A stretch of 64,000 nt of DNA from Streptomyces lydicus (GTDB lineage Bacteria > Actinomycetota > Actinomycetes > Streptomycetales > Streptomycetaceae), in the NCBI RefSeq assembly GCF_000717345.1, contig NZ_JNZA01000013.1, positions 1 through 64,000 of the forward strand. The letters are read 5' to 3'. A program made the translations under genes and the position numbers. The notes beneath the pieces were generated by a model, which worked only from the letters and a program-made list of their open reading frames with translations, did not search any database and was not told the origin of the DNA. Position 1 is the stretch's first letter, and each line of letters begins with the position of its first letter. This document shows, one piece after another, positions 35,844-46,620 of this stretch.

Positions 35844-36386
35844 ATGACCGAGCCGCAGGACAACGGGGTGCACAACGGGGCCCAGGCCGTACCGCAGACC
35901 CGCACCGCCCGCCACCGCCGGATCGTCGACATTCTCAACCGGCTGCCGGTCCGTTCCCAGAGCCAGCTCGCCAAGCTGCTCGCCGACGACGGCCTGTCCG
36001 TCACCCAGGCGACGCTCTCCCGCGATCTGGACGAACTGGGCGCCGTGAAGATCCGCAACACCGGGGGAGAGCTGATCTACGCGGTGCCCAGTGAGGGCGG
36101 CGACCGCAAGCCGCGGGCGCCGCTGGGCGAATCGGCCAAGGAGGAGCGCATGCGCCGCCTCTCCGGCGAACTCCTCATCTCGGCCGAGGCGTCCGCCAAC
36201 CTCGTCGTCCTGCGCACCCCGCCGGGGGCCGCCCAGTTCCTGGCCTCCGCCATCGACCAGGCCGAGCTGCACGACATCCTGGGCACCATCGCCGGCGACG
36301 ACACGTTGATGCTGATCAGCCGCGATCCCACCGGGGGCCAGGCGCTGGCCGACCATCTGCTGCGGCTGGCGCAGAAGGCCACCTGA
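35844..36386 (+). CDS. argR: Arginine repressor
   Basis: A 180-residue regulator. The winged helix (about 18-85) includes [46 protein letters not shown]; the C-terminal core (about 105-178) carries the arginine-binding hexamerisation segment [36 protein letters not shown]. It should bind ARG boxes at argC and argG in the presence of arginine. The ATG at 35844 lies 7 bp after argD, with GGAGACTGACGAGACG upstream; it is the last gene of the operon. Confidence 0.96.
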   Translation: MTEPQDNGVHNGAQAVPQTRTARHRRIVDILNRLPVRSQSQLAKLLADDGLSVTQATLSRDLDELGAVKIRNTGGELIYAVPSEGGDRKPRAPLGESAKEERMRRLSGELLISAEASANLVVLRTPPGAAQFLASAIDQAELHDILGTIAGDDTLMLISRDPTGGQALADHLLRLAQKAT

Positions 36387-36434
36387 CGCGTCCCGGCCCT
36401 CGCCGGGCAGGGGCGCGGAACGCGGAAACGCCGC

Positions 36435-36470
36435 AGGGGCCCCGCTCCACCGAAGTGGAGCGGGGCCCCT
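36435..36470. terminator. Bidirectional terminator between argR and tRNA-Pro
   Basis: Perfect 16-bp arms AGGGGCCCCGCTCCAC (36435-36450) and GTGGAGCGGGGCCCCT (36455-36470) around the tetraloop CGAA. It can end the arg operon and, on the minus strand, the tRNA transcript. Confidence 0.85.
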
Positions 36471-36487
36471 GAGCTGCGCTTGCACCG

Positions 36488-36561
<74 letters not shown>

Positions 36562-36704
36562 GTGCTCGAACCGGCCGGAGAAGTCCCGGCCGGGGCGTGC
36601 AGAAGAAAAATACCCTGTCCGGTGCCCTGATTCCAAAGCGGGCCCCTCAAGGGGCGCTTCCCGCCCTCTCGGCGGGGCCTCTGCTTCCGTGATTCGATGG
36701 GGTT

Positions 36705-37082
36705 ATGGGTGAAATGTCCACCGATGACGACATCCGGGTGCGCCGGGTGTACGAGCAGTCGGAGCCGGCGGACGGGGCGCGGGTGCTGGTGGACCGGCTG
36801 TGGCCGCGCGGGCTGTCCAAGGCGGACGCGCAGCTCACGGAGTGGTGCAAGGACGTGGCCCCGTCCTCCGAGCTGCGGCGCTGGTACGGGCATCAGGAGG
36901 AGCGGTTCGAGACGTTCGTCGAGCGCTATCGCGAGGAGCTGGCGGGGGAGTCCGCGCAGCGGGCGCTGGAGCGCCTGCGGGAGCGCGCGGCGGGCGGTCC
37001 GCTGACGCTGCTGACCGCGACCAAGGAGGTCCCGCTGAGTCACGCGGAGGTGCTCGCGGAGCTGCTCCGGGAGGAGCCATGA
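36705..37082 (+). CDS. DUF488 (YeaO-like) family protein
   Basis: A 125-residue protein with the DUF488 pattern: IRVRRVYEQSEPADGARVLVDRLWPRGLSK, LTEWCKDVAPSSELRRWYGHQEERFETFVERYREEL and a final LTLLTATKEVPLSHAEVLAELL. The family is conserved and lacks an established activity. The ATG at 36705 follows GATGGGGTT; ATG at 36714 is a possible alternative. It lies between tRNA-Pro and argG, a conserved position in Streptomyces. Confidence 0.9.
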   Translation: MGEMSTDDDIRVRRVYEQSEPADGARVLVDRLWPRGLSKADAQLTEWCKDVAPSSELRRWYGHQEERFETFVERYREELAGESAQRALERLRERAAGGPLTLLTATKEVPLSHAEVLAELLREEP

Positions 37083-37132
37083 GGGATGCGAAGCTCTCAC
37101 CCCACGCCGCTGACCTGCGCTTTCGATCGTCA

Positions 37133-37175
37133 TTGACGAAACATACGGTGGAGTGCATACTTATACCCAACAGTG
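37133..37175 (+). promoter_or_regulatory. argG promoter with candidate ARG box
   Basis: TTGACG (37133-37138), 17 bp and CATACT (37156-37161). The -10 overlaps TGCATACTTATACC (37154-37167), an imperfect TGCATA-N2-TATGCA-like ARG box. ArgR binding here would block initiation. Confidence 0.55.
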
Positions 37176-37197
37176 ATTGCCCCGTAAGGAGAAACCC

Positions 37198-38394
37198 GTG
37201 ACCGAGCGCGTCGTACTCGCCTACTCGGGCGGCCTGGACACCTCTGTCTGCATCGGCTGGATCGCCGAGAAGACGGGCGCCGAGGTCATCGCTGTTGCCG
37301 TGGACGTCGGTCAGGGCGGCGAGGACCTGGACGTCATCCGCAAGCGGGCGCTGGCCTGCGGCGCGGTCGAGGCCGAGGTCGCGGACGCCAAGGACGAGTT
37401 CGCCGACGAGTACTGCCTGCCGGCGATCAAGGCCAACGCGCTGTACATGGACCGCTACCCGCTGGTCTCCGCGCTGTCCCGGCCGGCGATCGTCAAGCAC
37501 CTGGTCGCCGCGGCCGCGAAGCACGGTGCCACCACCGTCGCCCACGGCTGCACCGGCAAGGGCAACGACCAGGTCCGGTTCGAGGCCGGCATCTCCTCCC
37601 TCGCCCCCGACCTCAAGTGCATCGCCCCGGTCCGGGACTACGCGATGACCCGGGACAAGGCGATCGCGTTCTGCGAGGAGAAGAAGCTCCCGATCGCGAC
37701 CACCAAGAAGTCGCCGTACTCCATCGACCAGAACGTCTTCGGGCGGGCCGTGGAGACCGGCTTCCTGGAGGACATCTGGAACGCGCCCATCGAGGACGTC
37801 TACGAGTACACCCGGAACCCCGCCACCCCCCGCGAGGCCGACGAGGTCGTCATCACCTTCGAGGAAGGTGTGCCGGTCGCCCTCGACGGCAAGCCCGTCA
37901 CCGTCCTGCAGGCCGTCCAGCAGCTCAACGAGCGGGCCGGCGCCCAGGGCATCGGCCGGATCGACATGGTCGAGGACCGGCTGGTCGGCATCAAGTCCCG
38001 CGAGGTGTACGAGGCGCCCGGCGCGATCGCGCTGATCACCGCGCACCAGGAGCTGGAGAACGTCACCGTCGAGCGCGAACTGGCCCGCTACAAGCGGCAG
38101 GTCGAGCAGCGCTGGGGCGAGCTGGTCTACGACGGCCTGTGGTTCTCGCCGCTCAAGCGGGCTCTGGACGGCTTCATCAACGAGGCCAACCAGCAGGTCA
38201 GCGGCGACATCCGGATGACCCTGCACGGCGGCCGCGCGGTGGTCACCGGCCGGCGGTCCGAGCAGTCCCTGTACGACTTCAACCTGGCCACGTACGACAC
38301 CGGCGACACCTTCGACCAGTCGCTCTCCAAGGGCTTCATCGAGCTCTTCGGCATGTCGAGCAAGATCGCGGCGCGGCGTCAGTCGCGGGCGTAG
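37198..38394 (+). CDS. argG: Argininosuccinate synthase
   Basis: A 398-residue enzyme that condenses citrulline and aspartate using ATP. The N-type ATP-pyrophosphatase loop is [15 protein letters not shown] at the start; [29 protein letters not shown] and [19 protein letters not shown] are also family features. The GTG at 37198 follows AAGGAG (37186-37191). Separated from argCJBDR, transcribed from its own promoter. Confidence 0.97.
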   Translation: MTERVVLAYSGGLDTSVCIGWIAEKTGAEVIAVAVDVGQGGEDLDVIRKRALACGAVEAEVADAKDEFADEYCLPAIKANALYMDRYPLVSALSRPAIVKHLVAAAAKHGATTVAHGCTGKGNDQVRFEAGISSLAPDLKCIAPVRDYAMTRDKAIAFCEEKKLPIATTKKSPYSIDQNVFGRAVETGFLEDIWNAPIEDVYEYTRNPATPREADEVVITFEEGVPVALDGKPVTVLQAVQQLNERAGAQGIGRIDMVEDRLVGIKSREVYEAPGAIALITAHQELENVTVERELARYKRQVEQRWGELVYDGLWFSPLKRALDGFINEANQQVSGDIRMTLHGGRAVVTGRRSEQSLYDFNLATYDTGDTFDQSLSKGFIELFGMSSKIAARRQSRA

Positions 38395-38489
38395 CCCGAC
38401 GCGACCTGGCCTGAGCCCGCCTCGTTACCTCCGTACGACCGGTTGCCTCCCCTTGTGTGGGGAGGCAGCGGCACATCGATCAGCCTTGA

Positions 38490-39932
<1,443 letters not shown>

Positions 39933-39950
39933 GGAAACGAGACAGCGGCG

Positions 39951-39984
39951 ACGGCCCGCACCCGGGACACCGGGTGCGGGCCGT
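39951..39984 (+). terminator. argH terminator
   Basis: Perfect 14-bp arms ACGGCCCGCACCCG (39951-39964) and CGGGTGCGGGCCGT (39971-39984) with a 6-base loop, followed by TTCC, 19 bp after argH. Confidence 0.85.
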
Positions 39985-40008
39985 TTCCGTGCCCGGTGAC
40001 GAGCATCG

Positions 40009-40047
40009 TGAGACATTCGTGTCTCATTCGGCTAGTCTGTGTCTCAT
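40009..40047 (+). promoter_or_regulatory. TetR operator and leaderless promoter
   Basis: A perfect palindrome TGAGACA-TTCG-TGTCTCA (40009-40026) and an extra half-site TGTCTCA (40040-40046) touching the start codon. TAGTCT (40033-40038) fits the TANNNT -10 pattern 7 bases before the ATG, so the mRNA probably begins at the start codon. TetR binding would cover the promoter. Confidence 0.6.
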
Positions 40048-40597
40048 GGCCGTGGATCGTGAACGGGTACTGAAGGAAGCCGCGGCGCTGCTCACCCGCC
40101 GGGCGACGACGTCGATGGACGAGATCGCCCGCGCCGCGGGAATCAGCCGCGCCACCCTGCACCGGCACTTCGCCGGACGGGACGCCCTCATCAGGGCGCT
40201 GGAGGAGCACGGGATCGCGCAGTTCGCCCGGGCGATGGACGTCGCACGGCTCGACGAGGGCGACGCGGCCGGTGCGCTGCGCCGGCTCATCGAGGCGGCC
40301 GAGCCGGTCGCCGCCGTCCTGGCCTTCCTCTTCACCGAGAACCAGCTCTTCGAGGGCGACGAGGTCAACGCCGGCTGGGCGCGCCTCGACGCCCGCATCA
40401 CCGCACTGTTCCGACGCGGGCAGGCGGAGGGCGACTTCCGCATCGACCTGAGCGCCGCCTGGCTCACCGAGGCGCTCTACGGCCTGATGGGTGCCGGCGC
40501 CTGGGCCGTGCACGAAGGACGGGTCGCCCGCAACGACCTCAACCACTCGATCGCCGAGCTGCTGCTGGGCGGCATCCGACGGAGCATGGAGAAATGA
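40046..40597 (+). CDS. TetR family regulator of the adjacent MFS pump
   Basis: A 183-residue repressor. The N-terminal HTH reads LKEAAALLTRRATTSMDEIARAAGISRATLHRHFAGRDALIRALEEHG; the C-terminal helices would bind a ligand, typically a drug. The ATG at 40046 has no Shine-Dalgarno and lies just after a -10 element, fitting a leaderless mRNA. The stop overlaps the MFS transporter start by four bases, so the pair forms a self-regulated efflux operon. Confidence 0.93.
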   Translation: MAVDRERVLKEAAALLTRRATTSMDEIARAAGISRATLHRHFAGRDALIRALEEHGIAQFARAMDVARLDEGDAAGALRRLIEAAEPVAAVLAFLFTENQLFEGDEVNAGWARLDARITALFRRGQAEGDFRIDLSAAWLTEALYGLMGAGAWAVHEGRVARNDLNHSIAELLLGGIRRSMEK

Positions 40598-42192
40598 CCG
40601 AGACCATAGCGTCAGGACGGGCCGGTTCGGCCCACGTGGACGACCAGCCCCGCCCCGGTCGCTGGCTCGCCCTCGCCGTACTGGTCCTGGCCGTACTGCT
40701 GGTCGGCGTCGACGCCACGGTCCTCGGCCTCGCCACCCCCTTCCTCAGCGAGGACCTGCGCCCGTCCGGGACGCAGCTGCTGTGGATCGGTGACATCTAC
40801 TCCTTCGTCATCGCCGGTCTGCTGGTGTCCATGGGCAGCCTCGGCGACCGCATCGGCCGCAAGAAGCTGCTGCTGCTGGGCTCCGTCGGCTTCGGGGCGA
40901 TGTCGGTGCTCGCCGCGTACGCCACCAGCCCGGAGATGATGATCGCCGCCCGGGCGCTGCAGGGTGTGGCCGGTGCGACGCTGATGCCGGCCACCCTCGC
41001 GCTGATCCGCAACCTCTTCCACGACCCCCGCGAACGCAGCCTGGCCATCGGCATCTGGGGCGCGATGGCCTCGGCCGGCATGGCCGTCGGGCCGGTCCTC
41101 GGCGGTTTCCTCCTGGGCCACTTCTGGTGGGGATCGGTCTTCCTGATCAACCTGCCGGTGATGGCCCTGCTGGTGGCCGTCGGCGCCAAGGTGATCCCGG
41201 AGTCCCGCAACCCGGACCCCGGCCCCTGGGACCTCCCCAGCGTCGTGCTGGTCCTGGTCGGCATCGTCGGCGTCGTCTACGCCGTCAAGGAAGCGGCGGT
41301 GGAGGGATACCGCTGGGACATCGCGGTCGTCGGCGCCGTCGGCGCGCTCGCGCTGGTGGTCTTCGTCCGCCGCCAGCTCACCCTCGACTCGCCGCTGCTG
41401 AACATGAAGCTCTTTCACCACCGGGGGTTCTCCGGCGCGGTGCTGGCCGATCTGCTGACCATCCTCGGCCTGTCCGGGCTGGTCTTCTTCCTCTCCCAGT
41501 TCCTCCAGATGGTGCAGCAGCGCTCCCCGCTCAACGCCGGGCTGGTCGAACTCCCCGCCGCCGTCGGCGCGGTGGGCGCGGGCCTCGCCGCCGGCTGGGT
41601 CGCCCGTCGGCTGTCCGTACGGATCGTGGTGGCCGGCGGCCTCGCCGTCGTCGGACTCGCCCTCGTCGGCTGCACCACCCTGCACGGCGACACCGGCACC
41701 GCCGCGATGTGCGTCATCCTCTTCGTCGTCGGCGTCGGTGCGGGCTTCTCGTTCACCGTCACCGCCGACGTGATCCTCTCCAGCGTGCCCAAGGAGGAGG
41801 CGGGCGCCGCCTCCGCGGTTTCCGAGACCGCCTACGAGCTGGGCGCCGCCCTCGGCATCGCGCTGCTCGGCTCCATCGTCACCAGCCTCTACCGCGGCTT
41901 CTCCACCCCGGCCGGGGTGCCCGAGCCGGCCGCGCACGCCGCCCGCGAATCGCTCGGCGGCGCCGTCGAGGTGTCCGGGCAACTGCCCGCCGACCAGGCC
42001 GCGGCGCTGCTGAAGACCGCGCAGGACTCCTTCGTGGGCGGCGTCGACGTCGCGGCCGGAGTGGGCGCCGCGGTGCTGCTGTCGGCGTCGGTGGCCGCGT
42101 GGTTCCTGCTGCGCGGCCAGGAACTCGCGAACAGTCCGGCCGCCACGCCCGTGCCCGCGGAGCTCACCGCCGACGGGGCGCCCCGGGCCTGA
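40594..42192 (+). CDS. MFS drug efflux transporter (DHA2, 14 helices)
   Basis: A 532-residue membrane protein with about 14 hydrophobic helices. Family motifs: motif C-like GAMASAGMAVGPVLGGFL in helix 5, motif A-like GDRIGRKKLLLLGSVGF between helices 2 and 3, and LDVTVLG-like GVDATVLGLATPFLSEDL in helix 1. It resembles the EmrB/QacA group (for example SmvA-like pumps) that use the proton gradient to export cationic or lipophilic drugs. ATG at 40594 overlaps the tetR-type stop (ATGA). Substrate unknown. Confidence 0.92.
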   Translation: MTETIASGRAGSAHVDDQPRPGRWLALAVLVLAVLLVGVDATVLGLATPFLSEDLRPSGTQLLWIGDIYSFVIAGLLVSMGSLGDRIGRKKLLLLGSVGFGAMSVLAAYATSPEMMIAARALQGVAGATLMPATLALIRNLFHDPRERSLAIGIWGAMASAGMAVGPVLGGFLLGHFWWGSVFLINLPVMALLVAVGAKVIPESRNPDPGPWDLPSVVLVLVGIVGVVYAVKEAAVEGYRWDIAVVGAVGALALVVFVRRQLTLDSPLLNMKLFHHRGFSGAVLADLLTILGLSGLVFFLSQFLQMVQQRSPLNAGLVELPAAVGAVGAGLAAGWVARRLSVRIVVAGGLAVVGLALVGCTTLHGDTGTAAMCVILFVVGVGAGFSFTVTADVILSSVPKEEAGAASAVSETAYELGAALGIALLGSIVTSLYRGFSTPAGVPEPAAHAARESLGGAVEVSGQLPADQAAALLKTAQDSFVGGVDVAAGVGAAVLLSASVAAWFLLRGQELANSPAATPVPAELTADGAPRA

Positions 42193-42276
42193 CTCCCCCT
42201 CACGGCCGGTACGGCCGCCCGCCCCCAACCGGTACGACGTACCGCCGATCCGCCGGACGGCGGGCATCCGCCGCCT

Positions 42277-42339
42277 CCAGGGCGTGTCCTGTGGATCAAG
42301 GTGCTGCCCACCCGCGATGATCCACGGGACACGCCCTGG
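42277..42339. repeat. 63-bp imperfect palindrome
   Basis: Twenty-two-bp arms (42277-42298 and 42318-42339) match at 21 positions and begin CCAGGGCGTGTCC, with a 19-base loop. It follows the MFS gene by 85 bp. It may be a terminator, or a miniature inverted-repeat element, since GGGCGTGTCC-type ends are found on some Streptomyces insertion sequences. Confidence 0.6.
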
Positions 42340-42458
42340 GGGCGACTGTCCCTCGCCCGTTCACGCCCGGTACGCGCTGTGGTGACCGGTCGTCCCGCGC
42401 GGCTCGCTTGACTCTCCGGTCGTCCCCCTACGGACGGCCCGCTCAGGAGAGTGACGCA

Positions 42459-44429
42459 GTGCGCGACATCGGACGACGGTCCTTCTTCACCGCCGCGGGG
42501 GCCCTGGCCACCGCGAGCGCCATCGGCACCAACGCCTATGCCACCGGCCACGCCCGCGACGCGGCCACCGCCGACGAATACGTCGACGTCCAGCTTCTCA
42601 ACATCACCGACCTGCACGGCTATCTGCAGGGCGCCCCGGGCGCCCACTCCCGCATCACCGGAGCCGGCGGCAAGAGCTACACCGTCGGCGGGGTCGCCTA
42701 CATGGCCGCCCATCTGGAGCGGCTGCGCGACGGACGGCGCAACTCCCTCTTCTTCGCCCCCGGCGACCTCTTCTCCGGCTGGGAGTTCGACGCCGCCTCC
42801 TTCGCCGACGAGCCCACCATCGAGGCACTCAACGCGATGGGCCTGGACTTCGCCTCGGCCGGCAACCACGAATTCGACAAGTCGGCGACGTTCCTGACCA
42901 CGCACATGGCCGACGGCGACTCCTTCCCGGTCATCGGCCGGGACGACGACTTCAAGGACTCCACCGGACGCCGCTTCCGGGGCGCGAAGTTCCCGTACTA
43001 CAGCGCCAACATGGTGTGGAACGCGACCGGCAAGCGGGTGCTCGCGCCGTACAACATCGTGCAGGTGGACGCCGGGGGCGGCCGCCGGCTGCCCGTCGGC
43101 TTCATCCATCTGACCGCCATCGGCACCGAGTCCTTCCCCGGCTCCTACCAGCCGGGACTGCGCACCCTGGACGAGCTGGAGACCGCCAACCGCTGCGCCG
43201 CGGAGCTCAAGTCACGCGGCGTCAACGCGATCGTGCTCAGCATGCACGACGGCGCGGTGGCCGGCAGCGACTTCTCCAGCGGCAAGAACCCCTCGGGACC
43301 GGCGTACGAACTGGCGCTGCGCGCCTCGCCGGACATCGACGCCATCGTCACCGGCCACTGGCACTGCGCCTTCACGATGATGCTGCCCGACCCCGACGGC
43401 ACGCCCCGCCCGTTCGTCGAGGCCGGCTGCTACGGACAGCTGGTCAACGAGATCAACCTGCGGCTCGACCCGGACACCGGGTCCGTGATCCGGGAGCTGA
43501 CCACCTCCGTCAACCACCCCAACACCCGGGACGTGACGCCCGACCCGGAGCTGAAGTCGATCGCCTCCTACTGGGCCGACCGCGGCTCCCGGCGCGCCCG
43601 CTCCCGCATCGGCACCCAGACCGCCTCGTTCACCCGGCAGCGCAACGCGGTGGGGGAGTCCACCATGGGCAACCTCGTCGCCGACTGGGCCCTGTGGGCC
43701 GGCCGGCAGCCGCACGGCCCGATGGACGACCCCGCCGACCACCCCAACACCCCCGCGCAGCTCGCGGTCATCGCGGTCGCACCGCGCGTCGGCCAGGCCG
43801 TGATCGCCGGCGATCTGATCCTGGACGAGGAACTGGACGGCGACGTCACCTTCGGCAAGGCGTGGAACTCCGTCGGCTTCGGCGACCCGATCATGACCGT
43901 CACGGTCAGCGGCCGGCAGATCCACGACGCGCTGGAGGAGCAGTGGGCGCCGACCGCCGGCGGCGGCCTCGGCTTCTCCCCGCTCGCCGTCTCCGCCAAC
44001 GTCCGCTACACCTTCGACGCCGCCGGCAAGGTCGGCCGGCGGATCGACCCGGCCGAGGTGTTCATCGACGACGACCCCCTCGACCTGCGTCGCAGCTACC
44101 GGCTCGCCGCGCCCTCGTACACCCTCATCAACCAGGACGGCTTCAGCGCCTTCACCGGATTCTCCGCACCGGTCCGGCACACCCGCGACTTCGAGAGCTT
44201 CATCGCCTTTGTCCGCGCGAAGAAGCGGCTGGTGCCGGCCCCGCTGGGCCGGGTGCGGGCCAAGAACGCCGACGTGCCCGGCGCCCGCACCGGCACCGTC
44301 ACCCAGCGCCAGCAGCTGCTCCCGGCCGACCCCGGCGCGGTGCCCCGGCCCGAGGTGGCGCTGCGCTCGGCGCTGCCCGGCGGCGCCGAGGGGCAGCGCG
44401 CCCCCGGCGGCTTCCGGGTGCCCTGCTGA
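42459..44429 (+). CDS. Tat-exported 5'-nucleotidase / metallophosphoesterase
   Basis: A 656-residue secreted enzyme. The start MRDIGRRSFFTAAGALATASAIGTNAYA is a Tat signal (RRSFF). The metallophosphoesterase domain follows (NITDLHGYLQG for the first metal site, FAPGDLFSGWE, SAGNHEFDK, VTGHWHCAF), then the 5'-nucleotidase C-terminal domain from about residue 390 (VGESTMGNLVADWALW, VTFGKAWNSVGFGDPIMTVTVSG, LAAPSYTLINQDGFSAF). It should release phosphate from nucleotides or 2',3'-cyclic nucleotides outside the cell. The GTG at 42459 follows AGGAGA (42445-42450). A phosphodiesterase with PHO-box-like repeats lies nearby. Confidence 0.9.
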   Translation: MRDIGRRSFFTAAGALATASAIGTNAYATGHARDAATADEYVDVQLLNITDLHGYLQGAPGAHSRITGAGGKSYTVGGVAYMAAHLERLRDGRRNSLFFAPGDLFSGWEFDAASFADEPTIEALNAMGLDFASAGNHEFDKSATFLTTHMADGDSFPVIGRDDDFKDSTGRRFRGAKFPYYSANMVWNATGKRVLAPYNIVQVDAGGGRRLPVGFIHLTAIGTESFPGSYQPGLRTLDELETANRCAAELKSRGVNAIVLSMHDGAVAGSDFSSGKNPSGPAYELALRASPDIDAIVTGHWHCAFTMMLPDPDGTPRPFVEAGCYGQLVNEINLRLDPDTGSVIRELTTSVNHPNTRDVTPDPELKSIASYWADRGSRRARSRIGTQTASFTRQRNAVGESTMGNLVADWALWAGRQPHGPMDDPADHPNTPAQLAVIAVAPRVGQAVIAGDLILDEELDGDVTFGKAWNSVGFGDPIMTVTVSGRQIHDALEEQWAPTAGGGLGFSPLAVSANVRYTFDAAGKVGRRIDPAEVFIDDDPLDLRRSYRLAAPSYTLINQDGFSAFTGFSAPVRHTRDFESFIAFVRAKKRLVPAPLGRVRAKNADVPGARTGTVTQRQQLLPADPGAVPRPEVALRSALPGGAEGQRAPGGFRVPC

Positions 44430-44451
44430 TCCGGGCCGGACGCGGAGACAC

Positions 44452-44485
44452 GACGGGCCCCGTCCGCGGTCGGACGGGGCCCGTC
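44452..44485. terminator. Bidirectional terminator, nucleotidase / acyltransferase
   Basis: Perfect 15-bp arms GACGGGCCCCGTCCG (44452-44466) and CGGACGGGGCCCGTC (44471-44485) with loop CGGT, between two convergent genes. Confidence 0.85.
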
Positions 44486-44502
44486 GGGCAGAAAGCGGGA
44501 GG

Positions 44503-45201
44503 TCAGGCGGCGGCCCGGGCCTTGGTGGCGTAGATGTCGACGTACTCCTGGCCGGACAGCTCCATGACGTCGCTCATCACCTCGTCGGTGACGGCCCGCA
44601 GGACGTAGCGGTCGCGGTCCATGCCGTCGTACCGGGAGAAGTCCAGCGCCTCGCCGAAGCGGACGGTGACCGGGGCGATCCGCGGCCGGCCCTTGCCGCC
44701 GGGCTGCACCTTGTCCGTACCGACCATGGCGAACGGGACGACGGGCGCGCCGGTCATCAGGGCGAGCCGGGCGATGCCGGTACGGCCGCGGTAGAGGCGG
44801 CCGTCGGGGGAGCGGGTGCCCTCGGGGTAGATGCCGAACGCCTTGCCCTGCTCCAGGATCCGGCGGCCGGTCATCAGCGCCGCCACCCCGCCGTGCCCGC
44901 CGTCGCGGTCGACCGGGATCATGCCGGCGCTGGTGAAGAACCAGGCCATCAGGCGGCCCTTGACGCCCTTGCCCGTGACGTACTCGTCCTTGCCGATGAA
45001 GTACACCGGGCGCTTGACCACCAGGCTCAGGAACAGCGAGTCGATGAAGGTGACGTGGTTGCCGGCAAGGATGACCGGTCCGGTCGCCGGAATGCGCTCC
45101 ATGCCCTCGACCTTCGGGCGGTACAGGACACGCATGACGAATCCGAGAATCGCCTTCAGCACAATGCGGGACAACGGGCCCTCCGGGTCGTGGCTGGTCA
45201 A
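44503..45201 (-). CDS. Lysophospholipid acyltransferase (PlsC family)
   Basis: A 232-residue membrane-associated acyltransferase. The catalytic motif, usually HX4D, reads GNHVTFIDSLFLSL (His-VTFI-Asp), and the substrate motif is FGIYPEGTRSPDGRLYRGRTG; APVVPFAMVGTDKV is motif IV. A hydrophobic helix near the start (IVLKAILGFVMRVLY) would dock the protein on the inner face of the membrane. It probably acylates lysophosphatidic acid or another lysolipid. ATG at 45201. Divergent from the glycerophosphodiesterase gene. Confidence 0.93.
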   Translation of the reverse strand: MTSHDPEGPLSRIVLKAILGFVMRVLYRPKVEGMERIPATGPVILAGNHVTFIDSLFLSLVVKRPVYFIGKDEYVTGKGVKGRLMAWFFTSAGMIPVDRDGGHGGVAALMTGRRILEQGKAFGIYPEGTRSPDGRLYRGRTGIARLALMTGAPVVPFAMVGTDKVQPGGKGRPRIAPVTVRFGEALDFSRYDGMDRDRYVLRAVTDEVMSDVMELSGQEYVDIYATKARAAA

Positions 45202-45268
45202 CGTCGAGTGAGCGCAGAACTCTGCAGCCCAGGACGATACTCGCGGGTCAGTCCCGCGCGCACATCGG

Positions 45269-45330
45269 GTTCATGAGGTCGATACGCACAGTTGACTCAC
45301 GGTTGACGTGTGTTACCACCATGTTCCCCC
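45269..45330 (+). promoter_or_regulatory. PHO-box-like direct repeats upstream of the glycerophosphodiesterase gene
   Basis: GTTCAT (45269), GTTGAC (45291), GTTGAC (45302), GTTACC (45312) and GTTCCC (45323) recur on an 11-bp grid (22, 11, 10 and 11 bp apart). Streptomyces PhoP binds 11-bp direct repeats with a GTTCACC core, and glpQ genes are known members of that regulon. The site lies in the divergent region, so it could also affect the acyltransferase gene. Confidence 0.55.
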
Positions 45331-45483
45331 TGATGTCGGTGCGCGTCTCCCCGGCATGACCCGTCCGTGCCTACGATCGGCCCGGTTCCACGGGCGGGTG
45401 CGCAACACGCCTTGACGCATCCCGGAAAAACACCCGGACGCACGCGGAACACCACTGGACACCGGACAACAAGGAGCGTGGGT

Positions 45484-46620
45484 ATGCAGAAGCGGCAGCA
45501 GCCGGGACGGCGGACGGTGCTGGGGGCGGCGGCCCTCGGGGCGGGAGCGGCGGTGCTCGGCGGAGCCGGGCAGGCGAGCGCCGCCGGGCGCGACGGTGCG
45601 CCCCGGGAACTGCCGGTGCCGCTGATCGTCGGCCACCGCGGCGCCAGCGGCTACCGCCCCGAGCACACCTTCGGCTCCTACCAACTCGCCCTCGACATGG
45701 GCGCGGACGTCATCGAGCAGGACCTCGTCCCCACGAAGGACGGCCACCTCGTGTGCCGTCACGAGAACGACATCACCGCCACCACCGATGTCTCCGCGCA
45801 CCCGGAGTTCGCGGCCCGCAAGACCACCAAGACCGTCGACGGGGTCCAGCTGACCGGCTGGTTCACCGAGGACTTCACGCTCGCCGAACTCAAGACGCTG
45901 CGCGCCAAGGAGCGCATACCGGGGACCCGGCAGCACAACACCCTCTACGACGGCCGGTGGCAGGTGCCGACCTTCGAGGAGGTCCTGCAGTGGGCCGAGC
46001 GCGAGGGCCGCAAGCGGGGCCGCCGGGTGTGGCTGCACATCGAGACCAAGCACCCCACCTACTTCCGCAAGCTGGGCCTCGGCCTGGAGGAGCGGGTCGC
46101 CGAGGCGCTGCGCGCGCACGGCCGGCACCGCAGGAACTCCCCCAACTTCCTCCAGTCGTTCGAGCCCAGCAGCATCCAGCGGCTGGGCAAGCTCGTCGAC
46201 TGCCCCAAGGTCGTGCTGCTGGGCACCCTCAAGGACCGCCCCTGGGACTTCGTGGCGTCCGGTGACCCGCGCACCGTCGCCGACCTGGTGAAGCCCGAGG
46301 GCCTGCGGTGGATCGCCGGCTTCGCCGAGGGCATCGGGCCGGACCTGACGGTGATCATCCCGCGGGACAAGGACAACAAGCTGGGTACGCCCACGTCCGT
46401 CGTCAAGGACGCGCACGCCGCCGGGCTGGTGCTGCACCCCTACACCGTCCGCAACGAGAACACCTTCCTGCCCGCCGACTTCCGCAAGGGCACCGACCCC
46501 AACGCCTACGGCGACTCCCTCGGCGTCTTCAAGGCGTACCTCGCCACCGGCATCGACGGCCTGTTCTCCGACAACTGCGACACCGCGCTGCTGGCCGCCG
46601 CGGAGTTCCGCAAGCGCTGA
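45484..46620 (+). CDS. glpQ: Secreted glycerophosphodiester phosphodiesterase
   Basis: A 378-residue exported enzyme. The N-terminus MQKRQQPGRRTVLGAAALGAGAAVLGGAGQASA carries a Tat-like GRRTVLG motif and an ASA cleavage site. The GDPD TIM barrel shows VGHRGASGYRPEHTFGSYQLALDMGADVIEQDL with the catalytic His pair completed by RHEND, then WLHIETKHPTYF and a final ATGIDGLFSDNCD. It releases glycerol 3-phosphate from phospholipid headgroups or teichoic acids. ATG at 45484 follows AAGGAGCG (45472-45479). PHO-box-like repeats upstream suggest induction on phosphate limitation. Confidence 0.92.
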   Translation: MQKRQQPGRRTVLGAAALGAGAAVLGGAGQASAAGRDGAPRELPVPLIVGHRGASGYRPEHTFGSYQLALDMGADVIEQDLVPTKDGHLVCRHENDITATTDVSAHPEFAARKTTKTVDGVQLTGWFTEDFTLAELKTLRAKERIPGTRQHNTLYDGRWQVPTFEEVLQWAEREGRKRGRRVWLHIETKHPTYFRKLGLGLEERVAEALRAHGRHRRNSPNFLQSFEPSSIQRLGKLVDCPKVVLLGTLKDRPWDFVASGDPRTVADLVKPEGLRWIAGFAEGIGPDLTVIIPRDKDNKLGTPTSVVKDAHAAGLVLHPYTVRNENTFLPADFRKGTDPNAYGDSLGVFKAYLATGIDGLFSDNCDTALLAAAEFRKR

